From assembly GCA_017416505.1 (NCBI GenBank), contig JAFQCI010000025.1, forward strand, positions 1-64,000: a stretch of 64,000 nucleotides of DNA, given 5' to 3'. The notes under the pieces were generated by a model. It saw only the letters and a program-made list of their open reading frames with translations, had not been told where the DNA came from and searched no databases. Position numbers and translations under genes: made by a program. Numbering within the stretch: position 1 is the stretch's first letter; the number at the start of each line of letters is the position of its first letter. Positions 1 through 7,732 of this stretch are shown piece by piece. This DNA comes from Lachnospiraceae bacterium. GTDB lineage: Bacteria; Bacillota_A; Clostridia; Lachnospirales; Lachnospiraceae.

Positions 1-59
1 TGATGCGCAAAAAAGATGATGTAAATTTATTCGACAGCGTGTCCAAGATATTTGGATAA
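1..59 (+). CDS. C-terminal tail of an upstream gene (partial)
   Basis: An open frame enters from the left edge (codons in phase with base 3) and ends at TAA 57-59, reading ...MRKKDDVNLFDSVSKIFG. A terminator-like hairpin starts three bases after the stop, as expected at the end of a real gene. Too little is present to name it. The visible ATG at 3 may be internal. Confidence 0.5.
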   Translation, partial: MRKKDDVNLFDSVSKIFG

Positions 60-61
60 AG

Positions 62-113
62 AAAACCGATGGCTTACACTTGATTACTTCAAGTTTATAC
101 CATCGGTTTGTTT
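62..113 (+). terminator. Rho-independent terminator
   Basis: AAACCGATGG (63-72) pairs perfectly with CCATCGGTTT (100-109), with an inner ACTTGA/TCAAGT stem (78-83/89-94), followed by a short T-rich tail. It closes the gene that enters from the left. Confidence 0.75.
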
Positions 114-126
114 AATGCAAGTTAGG

Positions 127-168
127 GTCTGTACAGTAACTGTTTACGAGGCACGAGTGAACAGTAAC
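127..168 (+). repeat. MITE-like palindromic repeat, copy 1
   Basis: Bases 136-168 form an imperfect 33-nt palindrome. Read on the minus strand it matches the copy at 6112-6144 at 31 of 33 positions. The adjoining 14 bases (127-140, containing CTGTACAG) match the right end of the composite element (6241-6254), so this copy looks like a shortened or rearranged version of the composite. No convincing target duplication is visible. Confidence 0.7.
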
Positions 169-234
169 AAAATTGATGGTGGTAACTTTTTCGAATTTAT
201 GGTAAAATTGTAGAAAAATCTAGTGAGGTGGAAC

Positions 235-978
235 ATGAAGATATTACAAGCGATAAATCTTACAAAATGTTATGATAAAGTGCCGGTAGTGAATCAGGTT
301 TCCTTCGAAATAGAAGAGGGAGAAATTTACGGGTTCGTTGGGAAAAATGGTGCGGGAAAAAGTACGGTAATCCGCATGATTTTTAATCTGATTCGAAATT
401 ATGATGGAAAAATCATATTGTTCGAGAATGAAGAGAAAGATTCCATAAAACAAATAGGTGGCTTTGTAGAGTATCCTTCCATCTATCCCACTATGACTGC
501 TATGGAAAATCTTATGGTTCAGGCGAAACTAAACCATGTGGAGGACATAGAGAGTTTAAAACAGATTTTAGAAGAAGTTGGATTAAAAAATGATAAAAAG
601 AAGGTAAAATTCTACTCCTTGGGAATGAAGCAAAGACTGGCTATTGGAATTGCATTGGTGGGAAATCCAAAATTTTTGGTACTGGATGAGCCTATGAATG
701 GTCTAGACCCTGTGGGTATCAGGGAAATCAGAGAACTTTTGCTTCGTTTAAATAAAAAGCATGGTATGACGATTTTTATTTCCAGTCATATGCTGACGGA
801 ATTATCCAAAATTGCAACCAAGTACGGCTTTATGAAAGAAGGAAGGTTAATTGAAGAAATCTCAGCAGATGATTTAGAGGAAAAGCTACTGAAATTAAAA
901 GAAAAAGGCGTAACCGGAGATTTGCTGGAGGAATATTTTATTATGGTAATGGGGGAAGAACATGAAAGAATTGATTAA
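235..978 (+). CDS. ABC transporter ATP-binding protein
   Basis: 247-aa ABC ATPase that would energise export through the membrane protein encoded next. Walker A GKNGAGKST is at residues 36-44, the signature SLGMKQR near 128-134, Walker B FLVLDEP near 147-153 and a switch histidine in ISSHM. The signature is SLGMKQR rather than LSGGQ, typical of BcrA-type ATPases of peptide-antibiotic resistance or ABC-2 exporters. I start at ATG 235 because GAGGTGG lies five bases upstream; a GTG at 223 would overlap that site. The 3' end overlaps the permease start by 17 bases, so the two are co-translated. The substrate cannot be told from sequence. Confidence 0.9.
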   Translation: MKILQAINLTKCYDKVPVVNQVSFEIEEGEIYGFVGKNGAGKSTVIRMIFNLIRNYDGKIILFENEEKDSIKQIGGFVEYPSIYPTMTAMENLMVQAKLNHVEDIESLKQILEEVGLKNDKKKVKFYSLGMKQRLAIGIALVGNPKFLVLDEPMNGLDPVGIREIRELLLRLNKKHGMTIFISSHMLTELSKIATKYGFMKEGRLIEEISADDLEEKLLKLKEKGVTGDLLEEYFIMVMGEEHERID

Positions 979-1789
979 GATGGATTTTTACCGTTTGAAA
1001 AAATCTAAGACCCTTAGAGTTTGCATAGGCGCCATGATGATTGGTTTTATTGGGATTACTTTGTTATTTAAGGTATTTCTTTCCATCTTGGATTTAGAAA
1101 AGCTGGAGGCTGCCGGAGGCGATGAAACCGAACTGGAAGCATTACAGCTTATGGATGCCTATAATTTTACCTTGATTGGTTTGTCCTTTGCACAGATTTT
1201 AGGAATTGTAATTTGTGTTTTTGTTGCGATTTATGTTGCAGGTGAATTTCAGCAAAGAACAGTGAATCTGGCGGTGTTAAAGGGATATAAGAGAGAACAT
1301 ATCTATCTTTCGAAACTTTTCAATGCCATGTTTGGAACCGCAGTAATATACATAGCTTCTTTTCTTTCTGTTTTTGGTGCTGCAGGTGTCTGTTTTGGTT
1401 TTGAATTTGAGATAGAGGGTTCTTTGCTTCGCTTCTTTTTGGTTATTTTAATGGATTTGCTTTTATACGTTGCTTTGGCAGCCTTCTTTGTTATGATTTC
1501 TTTTTTTACCTGTCACGAAGGAGCTGCCATGACCATTGGAACTGTACTTTTAATCTTACTGACAACGGGATTTTCTGTGATTGATTCTTCTTTTAATGGA
1601 ACTTCCGGAGTTTCATTTGACAAAGAAGTACGGAGTGGAAAATACTGGATTGCTACAGTCATTGAAGATTTTTCTTATCTGGAAATTAAAAATGAGGAAA
1701 TTACTTTTGCTTTAGTACTGGTTGTTGTCTATTTGATTCTTACCAGTGTTCTTGGAATATTGCGGTTTAGAAAGAAAGATTTAAAGTAA
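962..1789 (+). CDS. ABC-2 type transporter permease
   Basis: 275-aa membrane protein with about six hydrophobic segments. The first follows a basic N-terminus (MKELIKMDFYRLKKSKTLRV) and the last ends just before a basic tail (RFRKKDLK). Between segments one and two is an acidic stretch rich in E and L. This is the layout of ABC-2/BcrB-like permeases that pair with the ATPase encoded immediately upstream. The start ATG 962 lies inside the ATPase gene with GGGGGAAG just before it. Probable role is export of a peptide, lipid or antibiotic. Similarity to a specific exporter is not obvious by eye. Confidence 0.85.
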   Translation: MKELIKMDFYRLKKSKTLRVCIGAMMIGFIGITLLFKVFLSILDLEKLEAAGGDETELEALQLMDAYNFTLIGLSFAQILGIVICVFVAIYVAGEFQQRTVNLAVLKGYKREHIYLSKLFNAMFGTAVIYIASFLSVFGAAGVCFGFEFEIEGSLLRFFLVILMDLLLYVALAAFFVMISFFTCHEGAAMTIGTVLLILLTTGFSVIDSSFNGTSGVSFDKEVRSGKYWIATVIEDFSYLEIKNEEITFALVLVVVYLILTSVLGILRFRKKDLK

Positions 1790-1848
1790 GAAGACAGGGA
1801 AATTTTATAAAAAGTATTTTTTTCTTGTAAGTTATGACGTATAAACTA

Positions 1849-1877
1849 TTGAAATTCGTTTGATTTTAAGGTATGAT
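1849..1877 (+). promoter_or_regulatory. Sigma-A type promoter
   Basis: TTGAAA (1849-1854) and TATGAT (1872-1877) are separated by exactly 17 bases, 36 bases before the ATG at 1913. This gives the 1913 gene its own promoter, separate from the ABC pair. Confidence 0.75.
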
Positions 1878-1912
1878 GAAGGCATATTTGATGATTTAGG
1901 GAGGAAAAAAGT

Positions 1913-2554
1913 ATGAGTAACGGAAATGAATTTTATGATTTATCAGATTCACCAATTGTAATTAATAACACAAATGTTAAGAAACCAAAAAAGAGTGGCG
2001 GTGTAAATGTTAATTTTAAAGGTTTCTTTAAGATAATTTTTATTGTTGCAATTATTGCAGTGGTGTATCATTTTGGTAAGAAGTGGATTGATGACTATAA
2101 AAGACCAGAAATTGAAATTGAGAAAACTTATTTAAAATCTAATGAGTTGTTGGAACAAACTTTTGATACTGAATTTATTGAAAACAGTGCCATGATGGAT
2201 GAATTTTTTATGAATGGTATTGGCTATCGAGTATACGGAACAAAGAATGTTTTTGTTCTGAATACCCCGGCTCAGGAACGTTTTGGTGTTTTAGTTACCG
2301 GAGATGATAAAAAGAATTTATTATTTGGAGTAGCCATTGGCGACCCACTTTCAGAAATAGAGATTGACTTTACTTTTGATACAGATGCTTCTATTGATTA
2401 TGAATTAGGCGGAGGCAGATCAGCCAGACTTTATGAAAGTATTGATGGAAAACAATGTGTGATTATTGTCAGTGATGATAAGTCAGGAAACATTACTTCC
2501 ATGATTTATATTAATAACTATGTATCATATAAGGCCATTACAACATTGAAGTAA
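1913..2554 (+). CDS. Single-pass membrane protein of unknown function
   Basis: 213 aa. A polar, Asn/Lys-rich N-terminus of about 38 residues precedes one strong hydrophobic helix (FKIIFIVAIIAVVYHFG, about 40-56) and a basic stop-transfer (KKW). The remaining ~150 residues are probably extracytoplasmic and beta-rich, with a recognisable glycine patch (ELGGGRSARLYE). No known family motif was recognised. GGGAGGAAAAAAG precedes ATG 1913, an own promoter lies upstream and a terminator downstream, so it is a single-gene unit. Confidence 0.8.
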   Translation: MSNGNEFYDLSDSPIVINNTNVKKPKKSGGVNVNFKGFFKIIFIVAIIAVVYHFGKKWIDDYKRPEIEIEKTYLKSNELLEQTFDTEFIENSAMMDEFFMNGIGYRVYGTKNVFVLNTPAQERFGVLVTGDDKKNLLFGVAIGDPLSEIEIDFTFDTDASIDYELGGGRSARLYESIDGKQCVIIVSDDKSGNITSMIYINNYVSYKAITTLK

Positions 2555-2635
2555 GAAGAAATAATCATTCATAAACATGGCTTTATAGCAGGATAGTGAA
2601 TCTATCGTTTTACAAGATGGAAAATAAAACTCTGG

Positions 2636-2660
2636 AAAATCAGCTATTAAGCTGATTTTT
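2636..2660 (+). terminator. Rho-independent terminator
   Basis: AAAATCAGCT (2636-2645) pairs perfectly with AGCTGATTTT (2650-2659) around a four-base loop and runs into a T-tract. It separates the 1913 gene from gatCAB. Confidence 0.85.
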
Positions 2661-2688
2661 CATTTCAAAAATAAAGAAGAAAGGAAGG

Positions 2689-2722
2689 GCATACGAAATT
2701 TAAAGTAAGATAAAACGTATGC
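2689..2722 (+). promoter_or_regulatory. Hairpin between the Shine-Dalgarno sequence and gatC
   Basis: GCATACG (2689-2695) is followed 20 bases later by its exact complement CGTATGC (2716-2722). The purine-rich AAGGAAGGG (2681-2689) abuts the left arm, and the candidate starts GTG 2723 and ATG 2735 lie just after the right arm. If the hairpin forms, it loops out the spacer and brings the ribosome binding site close to the start. Functional meaning is inferred. Confidence 0.4.
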
Positions 2723-2734
2723 GTGGTTTTAAGA

Positions 2735-3028
2735 ATGGCAAATGTGATTTCAGATGATACCATTGAATATGTAGGTATTTTAGCAAAGCTTGAATTAAAT
2801 CAGGAAGAAAAAGAACAGGCAAAAAAAGACATGGAAAGTATGCTGGATTATATTGATAAATTAAATGAATTGGATACAGAAGATGTAGTTCCTATGAGTC
2901 ATACTTTTTCTGTTCATAATGTATTCCGTGAAGATGTTGTTACGAATGGGGATGACAGAGAAAATATGTTATTCAATGCCCCAGAACAAAAAGATGGTGC
3001 TTATCAGGTGCCAAAGACAGTAGAATAG
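2735..3028 (+). CDS. gatC: Asp-tRNA(Asn)/Glu-tRNA(Gln) amidotransferase subunit C
   Basis: About 97 aa, the usual GatC length. It has the family opening ([17 protein letters not shown]), the central [19 protein letters not shown] helix-turn and the C-terminal R-DVV...APE...YQVPK motif. GatC clamps GatA and GatB together in the transamidosome that converts misacylated Glu-tRNA(Gln) or Asp-tRNA(Asn) to the amide form. The ATG at 2735 fits family starts. An in-frame GTG at 2723 is possible, because neither has a good ribosome binding site at normal distance (see the hairpin at 2689-2722). First gene of gatC-gatA-gatB. Confidence 0.93.
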   Translation: MANVISDDTIEYVGILAKLELNQEEKEQAKKDMESMLDYIDKLNELDTEDVVPMSHTFSVHNVFREDVVTNGDDRENMLFNAPEQKDGAYQVPKTVE

Positions 3029-3039
3029 AGGTGAAAAGA

Positions 3040-4512
3040 GTGGAAATTACCAGTTTAACAGCCGTAGAGCTTGGAAAAAAAATTAAAGCAAAAGAAGTAT
3101 CTGTGTTAGAAGCAGTAGAAGCAGTGTTAGCACAGATTGAAAAATTAGATGGAAATTTAAATTGTTATGTTACATTAGATAAAGAAGGCGCAAGAAAAAG
3201 AGCCTTAGAAGTTCAAAAGCAAATCGATGCAGGAGAACTTACGGGACCTTTAGCCGGTGTACCGGTTGCTATTAAAGATAATATGTGTACGAAGGGGATG
3301 CTTACTACCTGTAGTTCAAAGATATTAAGTAACTTTAACCCTACCTATACAGCCGAAGCGGTAAAGAATTTGGAAGATGCCGGGGCAGTCATTATAGGAA
3401 AAACCAACATGGATGAATTTGCCATGGGAAGTACTACAGAAACTTCTTATTATGGCATTACGAAAAATCCATGGAATGAAAATCATGTACCAGGTGGTTC
3501 TTCCGGTGGTTCTGCGGCAGCCGTTGCAGCAGAAGAATGTTTTTATGCTTTAGGTTCTGATACCGGTGGTTCTATCAGACAACCGGCTTCTTTTTGCGGC
3601 GTAACAGGAATTAAGCCTACTTACGGAACCGTATCCCGATATGGTTTGATTGCCTATGGTTCTTCTTTAGACCAGATTGGACCTTTAGCGAAGGACGTTA
3701 CAGACTGTGCTACTGTTTTAGAGATTATTTCTAGTCATGATAAGAAAGATTCTACTTCTGTAGAATTAAAAGAAAAGGACTTTACTTCCGCTTTGGTGGA
3801 TGATGTAAAGGGAATGAAAATCGGAATTCCAAGAGATTATTTTGGTGACGGTTTGGACAAGGAAGTAAAGGAAGCTGTATTAAATGCCGCAAAGGTATTA
3901 GAGGAAAAAGGTGCCATCGTAGAAGAGTTTGATTTGAATTTAGTAGAATATGCGATTCCTGCTTATTATGTTATTGCGGCAGCAGAGGCAAGTTCTAATT
4001 TGGAACGATTTGATGGTGTAAAATACGGATACCGTACCAAGGATTTCGATGGTCTTCACAGTATGTATAAAAAGACTCGTTCTGAAGGATTTGGTTCAGA
4101 AGTAAAACGTAGAATTATGTTAGGTTCTTTCGTATTAAGTTCTGGATATTATGACGCATATTATGTAAAGGCTTTAAAAGTAAAGGCATTGATTAAGCAG
4201 GCTTTTGATAAAGCATTTGAAAAATACGATGTTATTCTAGGACCAACAGCACCTACCACTGCTTTGGAAGTAGGAAAGAGTTTAAGTGACCCAATTAAAA
4301 TGTATTTAGGAGATATTTATACGGTTTCTGTAAACCTTGCAGGACTTCCAGGAATCAGTCTTCCATGTGGAAAAGATTCTAAGGGGCTTCCAATCGGTTT
4401 GCAGTTAATTGGTAATGCTTTTGAAGAAAAGAAGATTATAAGAACTGCATATGCTTTTGAACAGACAAGAGCATATGAAAGACCAGAAATGGTAAAAGGA
4501 GGGGAAAAATAA
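3040..4512 (+). CDS. gatA: Asp-tRNA(Asn)/Glu-tRNA(Gln) amidotransferase subunit A
   Basis: Amidase-signature enzyme that hydrolyses glutamine and feeds ammonia to GatB. With the GTG start at 3040 the catalytic Lys-cisSer-Ser triad falls at K79 (PVAIKDN), S154 (GGSSGGS) and S178 (DTGGSIR), the numbering used for characterised GatA proteins. GAGGTG at 3028-3033 is well placed for this start; an in-frame GTG at 3031 would overlap that site. About 490 aa, full length. The stop overlaps the gatB start by one base (TAATG), indicating translational coupling. Confidence 0.96.
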   Translation: MEITSLTAVELGKKIKAKEVSVLEAVEAVLAQIEKLDGNLNCYVTLDKEGARKRALEVQKQIDAGELTGPLAGVPVAIKDNMCTKGMLTTCSSKILSNFNPTYTAEAVKNLEDAGAVIIGKTNMDEFAMGSTTETSYYGITKNPWNENHVPGGSSGGSAAAVAAEECFYALGSDTGGSIRQPASFCGVTGIKPTYGTVSRYGLIAYGSSLDQIGPLAKDVTDCATVLEIISSHDKKDSTSVELKEKDFTSALVDDVKGMKIGIPRDYFGDGLDKEVKEAVLNAAKVLEEKGAIVEEFDLNLVEYAIPAYYVIAAAEASSNLERFDGVKYGYRTKDFDGLHSMYKKTRSEGFGSEVKRRIMLGSFVLSSGYYDAYYVKALKVKALIKQAFDKAFEKYDVILGPTAPTTALEVGKSLSDPIKMYLGDIYTVSVNLAGLPGISLPCGKDSKGLPIGLQLIGNAFEEKKIIRTAYAFEQTRAYERPEMVKGGEK

Positions 4513-5942
4513 TGAGCAAAGCGTATGAAACAGTGATTGGTTTGGAAGTTCATGTGGAACTTTCTACCAAAACTAAGATTTTTTGCGGATGTAGTACCGA
4601 ATTTGGCGGTGCACCTAATACTCATACCTGCCCTGTATGTTCCGGAATGCCAGGCTCCCTTCCTGTTTTAAATAAAGCAGTGGTGGAAAAAGCTATCGCA
4701 GTAGGTCTTGCTACCAACTGCTCTATTACGAGAAATTGTAAGTTTGACCGTAAGAATTATTTTTATCCGGATAATCCACAGAACTACCAAATTTCCCAGT
4801 TGTATTATCCGATTTGCAGGGATGGAAAAATTGAAATTAATGTAGATGGTGAGAAAAAGTTTATTCGAATCCATGAAATTCATATGGAAGAAGATGCAGG
4901 AAAACTGGTTCATGATTCCTGGGATGATTCTACCTTGGTTGACTTTAACCGTTCCGGTGTGCCATTGATTGAAATTGTATCAGAACCGGATATGCGTTCT
5001 GCAGAGGAAGTTATTGCTTATCTTGAAAAGTTAAGAATGATAATTCAGTATTTAGGTGCTTCTGACTGTAAGTTAAATGAAGGTTCCATGAGAGCGGATG
5101 TAAATTTATCGGTACGGGAAGTTGGTGCAAAAGAATTTGGTACCAGAACAGAAACCAAGAACTTGAATTCTTTTAAGGCAATTGCCAGAGCTATTGAAGC
5201 AGAAAGGGAAAGACAAATTGACCTGTTAGAAGAAGGAAAACAGGTTATTCAGGAAACCAGAAGATGGGATGATAATAAAGAATGTTCTTATGCAATGCGT
5301 TCGAAGGAAGATGCTCAGGATTATCGTTATTTCCCAGATCCAGATTTGGTACCAATTATCATCAGTGAAGAATGGCTGGAAGAAGTAAAAAGCAGACAGC
5401 CGGAATTAAGAGATGAGAAAAAAGAAAGATACCAAAAGGAATTTGATATACCGGAATACGATATTGATATTATTACTTCTTCTAAGCGAATGGCAGATTT
5501 GTTTGAAGAAACCATAAAGTTAGGAGCCGCTCCAAAGAAGGTATCCAACTGGTTAATGGTAGAAACCATGCGTTTATTAAAAGAAAACGAGATGGAAGTA
5601 GAAGACATTAAGTTTGGTGCTGATAACCTTGCGAAATTAATTGCATTAACAGAAAGCAAGGCAATTAATAGTACAGTGGCGAAAGAAGTTTTTGAAAAGG
5701 TATTTTATGAAAACATTGATCCAGAAAAATACGTGGAAGAACATGGATTAAAGACAGTGAATGATGAAGGTGCCTTAAGAAAAGTCATTGAAGATGTGGT
5801 TGCTAATAATCCACAGTCAGTAGAAGATTACCGTAGTGGTAAGGAAAAAGCCATTGGATTTTTAGTAGGACAAACCATGAAAGCAATGAAGGGAAAAGCA
5901 GACCCTTCTATGATTAATCAGATTTTAAAAGAAATTTTATAA
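4512..5942 (+). CDS. gatB: Asp-tRNA(Asn)/Glu-tRNA(Gln) amidotransferase subunit B
   Basis: 476 aa, normal for GatB. The N-terminal kinase-like cradle starts with YETVIGLEVHVEL and carries the zinc-type cysteines (CGC...CPVC near residues 25-42), the NYFYPDNPQNYQISQ motif and HMEEDAGKL. The C-terminal helical and YqeY-like tail ends FLVGQTMKAMKGKADP, which recognises the tRNA elbow. It activates the misacylated tRNA with ATP and accepts ammonia from GatA. Last gene of the operon, followed by a long terminator. Confidence 0.96.
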   Translation: MSKAYETVIGLEVHVELSTKTKIFCGCSTEFGGAPNTHTCPVCSGMPGSLPVLNKAVVEKAIAVGLATNCSITRNCKFDRKNYFYPDNPQNYQISQLYYPICRDGKIEINVDGEKKFIRIHEIHMEEDAGKLVHDSWDDSTLVDFNRSGVPLIEIVSEPDMRSAEEVIAYLEKLRMIIQYLGASDCKLNEGSMRADVNLSVREVGAKEFGTRTETKNLNSFKAIARAIEAERERQIDLLEEGKQVIQETRRWDDNKECSYAMRSKEDAQDYRYFPDPDLVPIIISEEWLEEVKSRQPELRDEKKERYQKEFDIPEYDIDIITSSKRMADLFEETIKLGAAPKKVSNWLMVETMRLLKENEMEVEDIKFGADNLAKLIALTESKAINSTVAKEVFEKVFYENIDPEKYVEEHGLKTVNDEGALRKVIEDVVANNPQSVEDYRSGKEKAIGFLVGQTMKAMKGKADPSMINQILKEIL

Positions 5943-6008
5943 TAAGCGGCATTTATCTGCTTAAGCGGTGATTTATCAGGTATGTTGTGAATTATTCGTA
6001 AAAGAAGA

Positions 6009-6087
6009 AAAGAACTGTTCGATAAAATGAATTTAAAATAGAAATGTTGTTTTCAGTATTCATTTTATGGGATACAGTTCTTTTTTT
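6009..6087 (+). terminator. Rho-independent terminator after gatB
   Basis: Two coaxial stems: AGAACTGT pairs with ACAGTTCT outside, and ATAAAATGAAT with ATTCATTTTAT inside, followed by seven T. It ends the gatCAB transcript. Confidence 0.8.
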
Positions 6088-6102
6088 ATGGGAAAATAAA
6101 AG

Positions 6103-6262
6103 CAGTTAGACGTTACTGTTCACTCTTGCCTCGTAAACAGTAACAATTCGCAGGCTCATTTAGAGTTTTGCTTCGCAAAAGGAGCCTGCGAACTCCTGAA
6201 TCATGTTCTTACGCACCAAAACAGCAAGTGTTTTGGTGCTGTCTGTACAGTAACAGTTAGAC
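6103..6262 (+). repeat. MITE-like composite element, copy 2, with 9-nt flanking direct repeat
   Basis: CAGTTAGAC occurs at 6103-6111 and again at 6254-6262. The 142 bases between start GTTACTGTTCAC and end CTGTACAGTAA, so the ends are partly inverted repeats. Inside are three hairpins: 6112-6144 (family palindrome), 6147-6192 (11-bp perfect stem TTCGCAGGCTC with a nested TTTTG/CAAAA stem) and 6213-6239 (perfect 11-bp stem GCACCAAAACA). There is no coding capacity. The layout is that of a non-autonomous insertion with a 9-bp target duplication. The rest of the 5943-6343 gap shows no gene. Confidence 0.75.
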
Positions 6263-6343
6263 ATACTTTTTTCACAAATTTTACAAAAAGGATACACATT
6301 CATTTTTTATGATGGTAGCATAAGGATGAAAGGAGGAAAAATT

Positions 6344-7057
6344 ATGTCAGAGAATTTTCAACGAGTAGAAAAAAAATATCTGATGTCCAGAGAAACTTAT
6401 CGTGATTTTTTGAAAGAAACAGAAAAATATATTCAATTGGATGAATTTGGTTTACACACTATTTGCAATATATATTTTGATACAGACCATTATGATTTGA
6501 TTCGTAATTCTATTGAAAAGCCGGTTTATAAAGAGAAACTGCGTCTTAGAAGTTATGGAATTCCGGGAGAAAATGATAAGGTGTATCTGGAACTTAAAAA
6601 AAAGTGGAAGGGAATTGTATATAAACGAAGAATTTCACTCACACTAAAAGAAGCAGAAGATTATTTGGAACGAGGAGTAATACCAGCTCATAAAGACCAG
6701 ATTTTTAATGAGATAGATTATTTTGTTCATTTTTACCATCCAGAGCCAAAACTTTATCTGGCATATGACCGGAGAGCCTATTATGGATTAGAAGACCATA
6801 ATCTTCGAATTACTTTTGATGAAAACATCAGAAGCAGAGAAGAAGATTTGGAATTAGAGGATGGAGATTACGGGGAAAAATTACTAGAGGAAGATATGAT
6901 ATTAATGGAACTGAAAGTTCCTGGGGCAGTACCAATCTGGCTGTCAGAAATTATGTCCAGACTTCAAATTTACCCAACGTCCTTTTCGAAATATGGAAAT
7001 ATATATAAAAAGAAAATTGCTCTAGGAGGAAATGAAAGATGTTCACAAGTATCTTAA
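6344..7057 (+). CDS. Polyphosphate polymerase (VTC) domain protein
   Basis: 237-aa soluble protein of the VTC/triphosphate-tunnel fold. Typical tunnel motifs follow in order: RVEKKYLM (about 6-13), IYFDT, KEKLRLRSYG, YLELKKKW and YKRR, ITFDENIR, MELKV, and the C-terminal SFSKYG. In yeast Vtc4 this fold makes polyphosphate from ATP; in clostridia such genes usually sit with DUF4956 and CotH/DUF4353 genes, as here, and their substrate is not settled. I start at ATG 6344 behind AGGAGG (6331-6336). The 3' end overlaps the next gene by 19 bases. Confidence 0.88.
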   Translation: MSENFQRVEKKYLMSRETYRDFLKETEKYIQLDEFGLHTICNIYFDTDHYDLIRNSIEKPVYKEKLRLRSYGIPGENDKVYLELKKKWKGIVYKRRISLTLKEAEDYLERGVIPAHKDQIFNEIDYFVHFYHPEPKLYLAYDRRAYYGLEDHNLRITFDENIRSREEDLELEDGDYGEKLLEEDMILMELKVPGAVPIWLSEIMSRLQIYPTSFSKYGNIYKKKIALGGNERCSQVS

Positions 7058-7713
7058 CAGATGGAAGTACTACATTTAATATATTACAGGTGATTGGATG
7101 CACTATGGTATCTATTTTACTAGGACTGATAGTAGCCTGTGTATATATGTATAAATCTTCTTATACTAAAAATTTTGTCATTACTTTGGTTTTACTGCCT
7201 GCATTGGTACAGATAGTCATTATGCTTGTTAATGGAAATTTAGGAACCAGTGTTGCGGTATTAGGTGCCTTTAGCTTGGTGCGTTTCCGTTCCATTCCTG
7301 GTAGTTCGAAAGAAATTTCCAGTATTTTCTTTACAATGGCCATAGGATTGGCAACCGGTATGGGGTATATTACATATGCAGTAATATTTACTGCTATGAT
7401 TAGTATTATTTTGTTAATTTTAAATGGTACTAAATTTGGCGAGAAGAAGGAAAAATGTCATCAGCTTAAAATTACGATTCCGGATAATCTGGATTACACC
7501 GAAATTTTCGATGATGTATTTAAAGAATATACTTTAAGCCGTCAGCTTGTAAGAGTAAAAACAACCAATTTAGGAAGTATGTTTGAATTAACTTATGATA
7601 TTATATTAAAAGAAGAAGAAAAACAGAAAAAAATGATAGACTCCATTCGTTGCAGAAATGGAAATTTAACGGTTATTTGTGCAAGACCGCAGGCAGGAAT
7701 GGAAGAATTGTAA
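7039..7713 (+). CDS. DUF4956 family membrane protein
   Basis: 224 aa. Three hydrophobic segments occupy roughly residues 11-34, 44-82 and 95-130, with the family-characteristic GAFSLVRFRSIPGSSKEISSIF between the second and third. A ~95-residue cytoplasmic domain with mixed alpha/beta character (KITIPDNLDYTEIFDDVF...) follows. ATG 7039 lies inside the VTC gene with TAGGAGG upstream. DUF4956 proteins regularly accompany VTC-domain proteins, so it is probably the membrane partner or anchor of the polymerase-like enzyme. Molecular function unknown. Confidence 0.85.
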   Translation: MFTSILTDGSTTFNILQVIGCTMVSILLGLIVACVYMYKSSYTKNFVITLVLLPALVQIVIMLVNGNLGTSVAVLGAFSLVRFRSIPGSSKEISSIFFTMAIGLATGMGYITYAVIFTAMISIILLILNGTKFGEKKEKCHQLKITIPDNLDYTEIFDDVFKEYTLSRQLVRVKTTNLGSMFELTYDIILKEEEKQKKMIDSIRCRNGNLTVICARPQAGMEEL

Positions 7714-7732
7714 ACGGAGGCTTGGCGAAACT

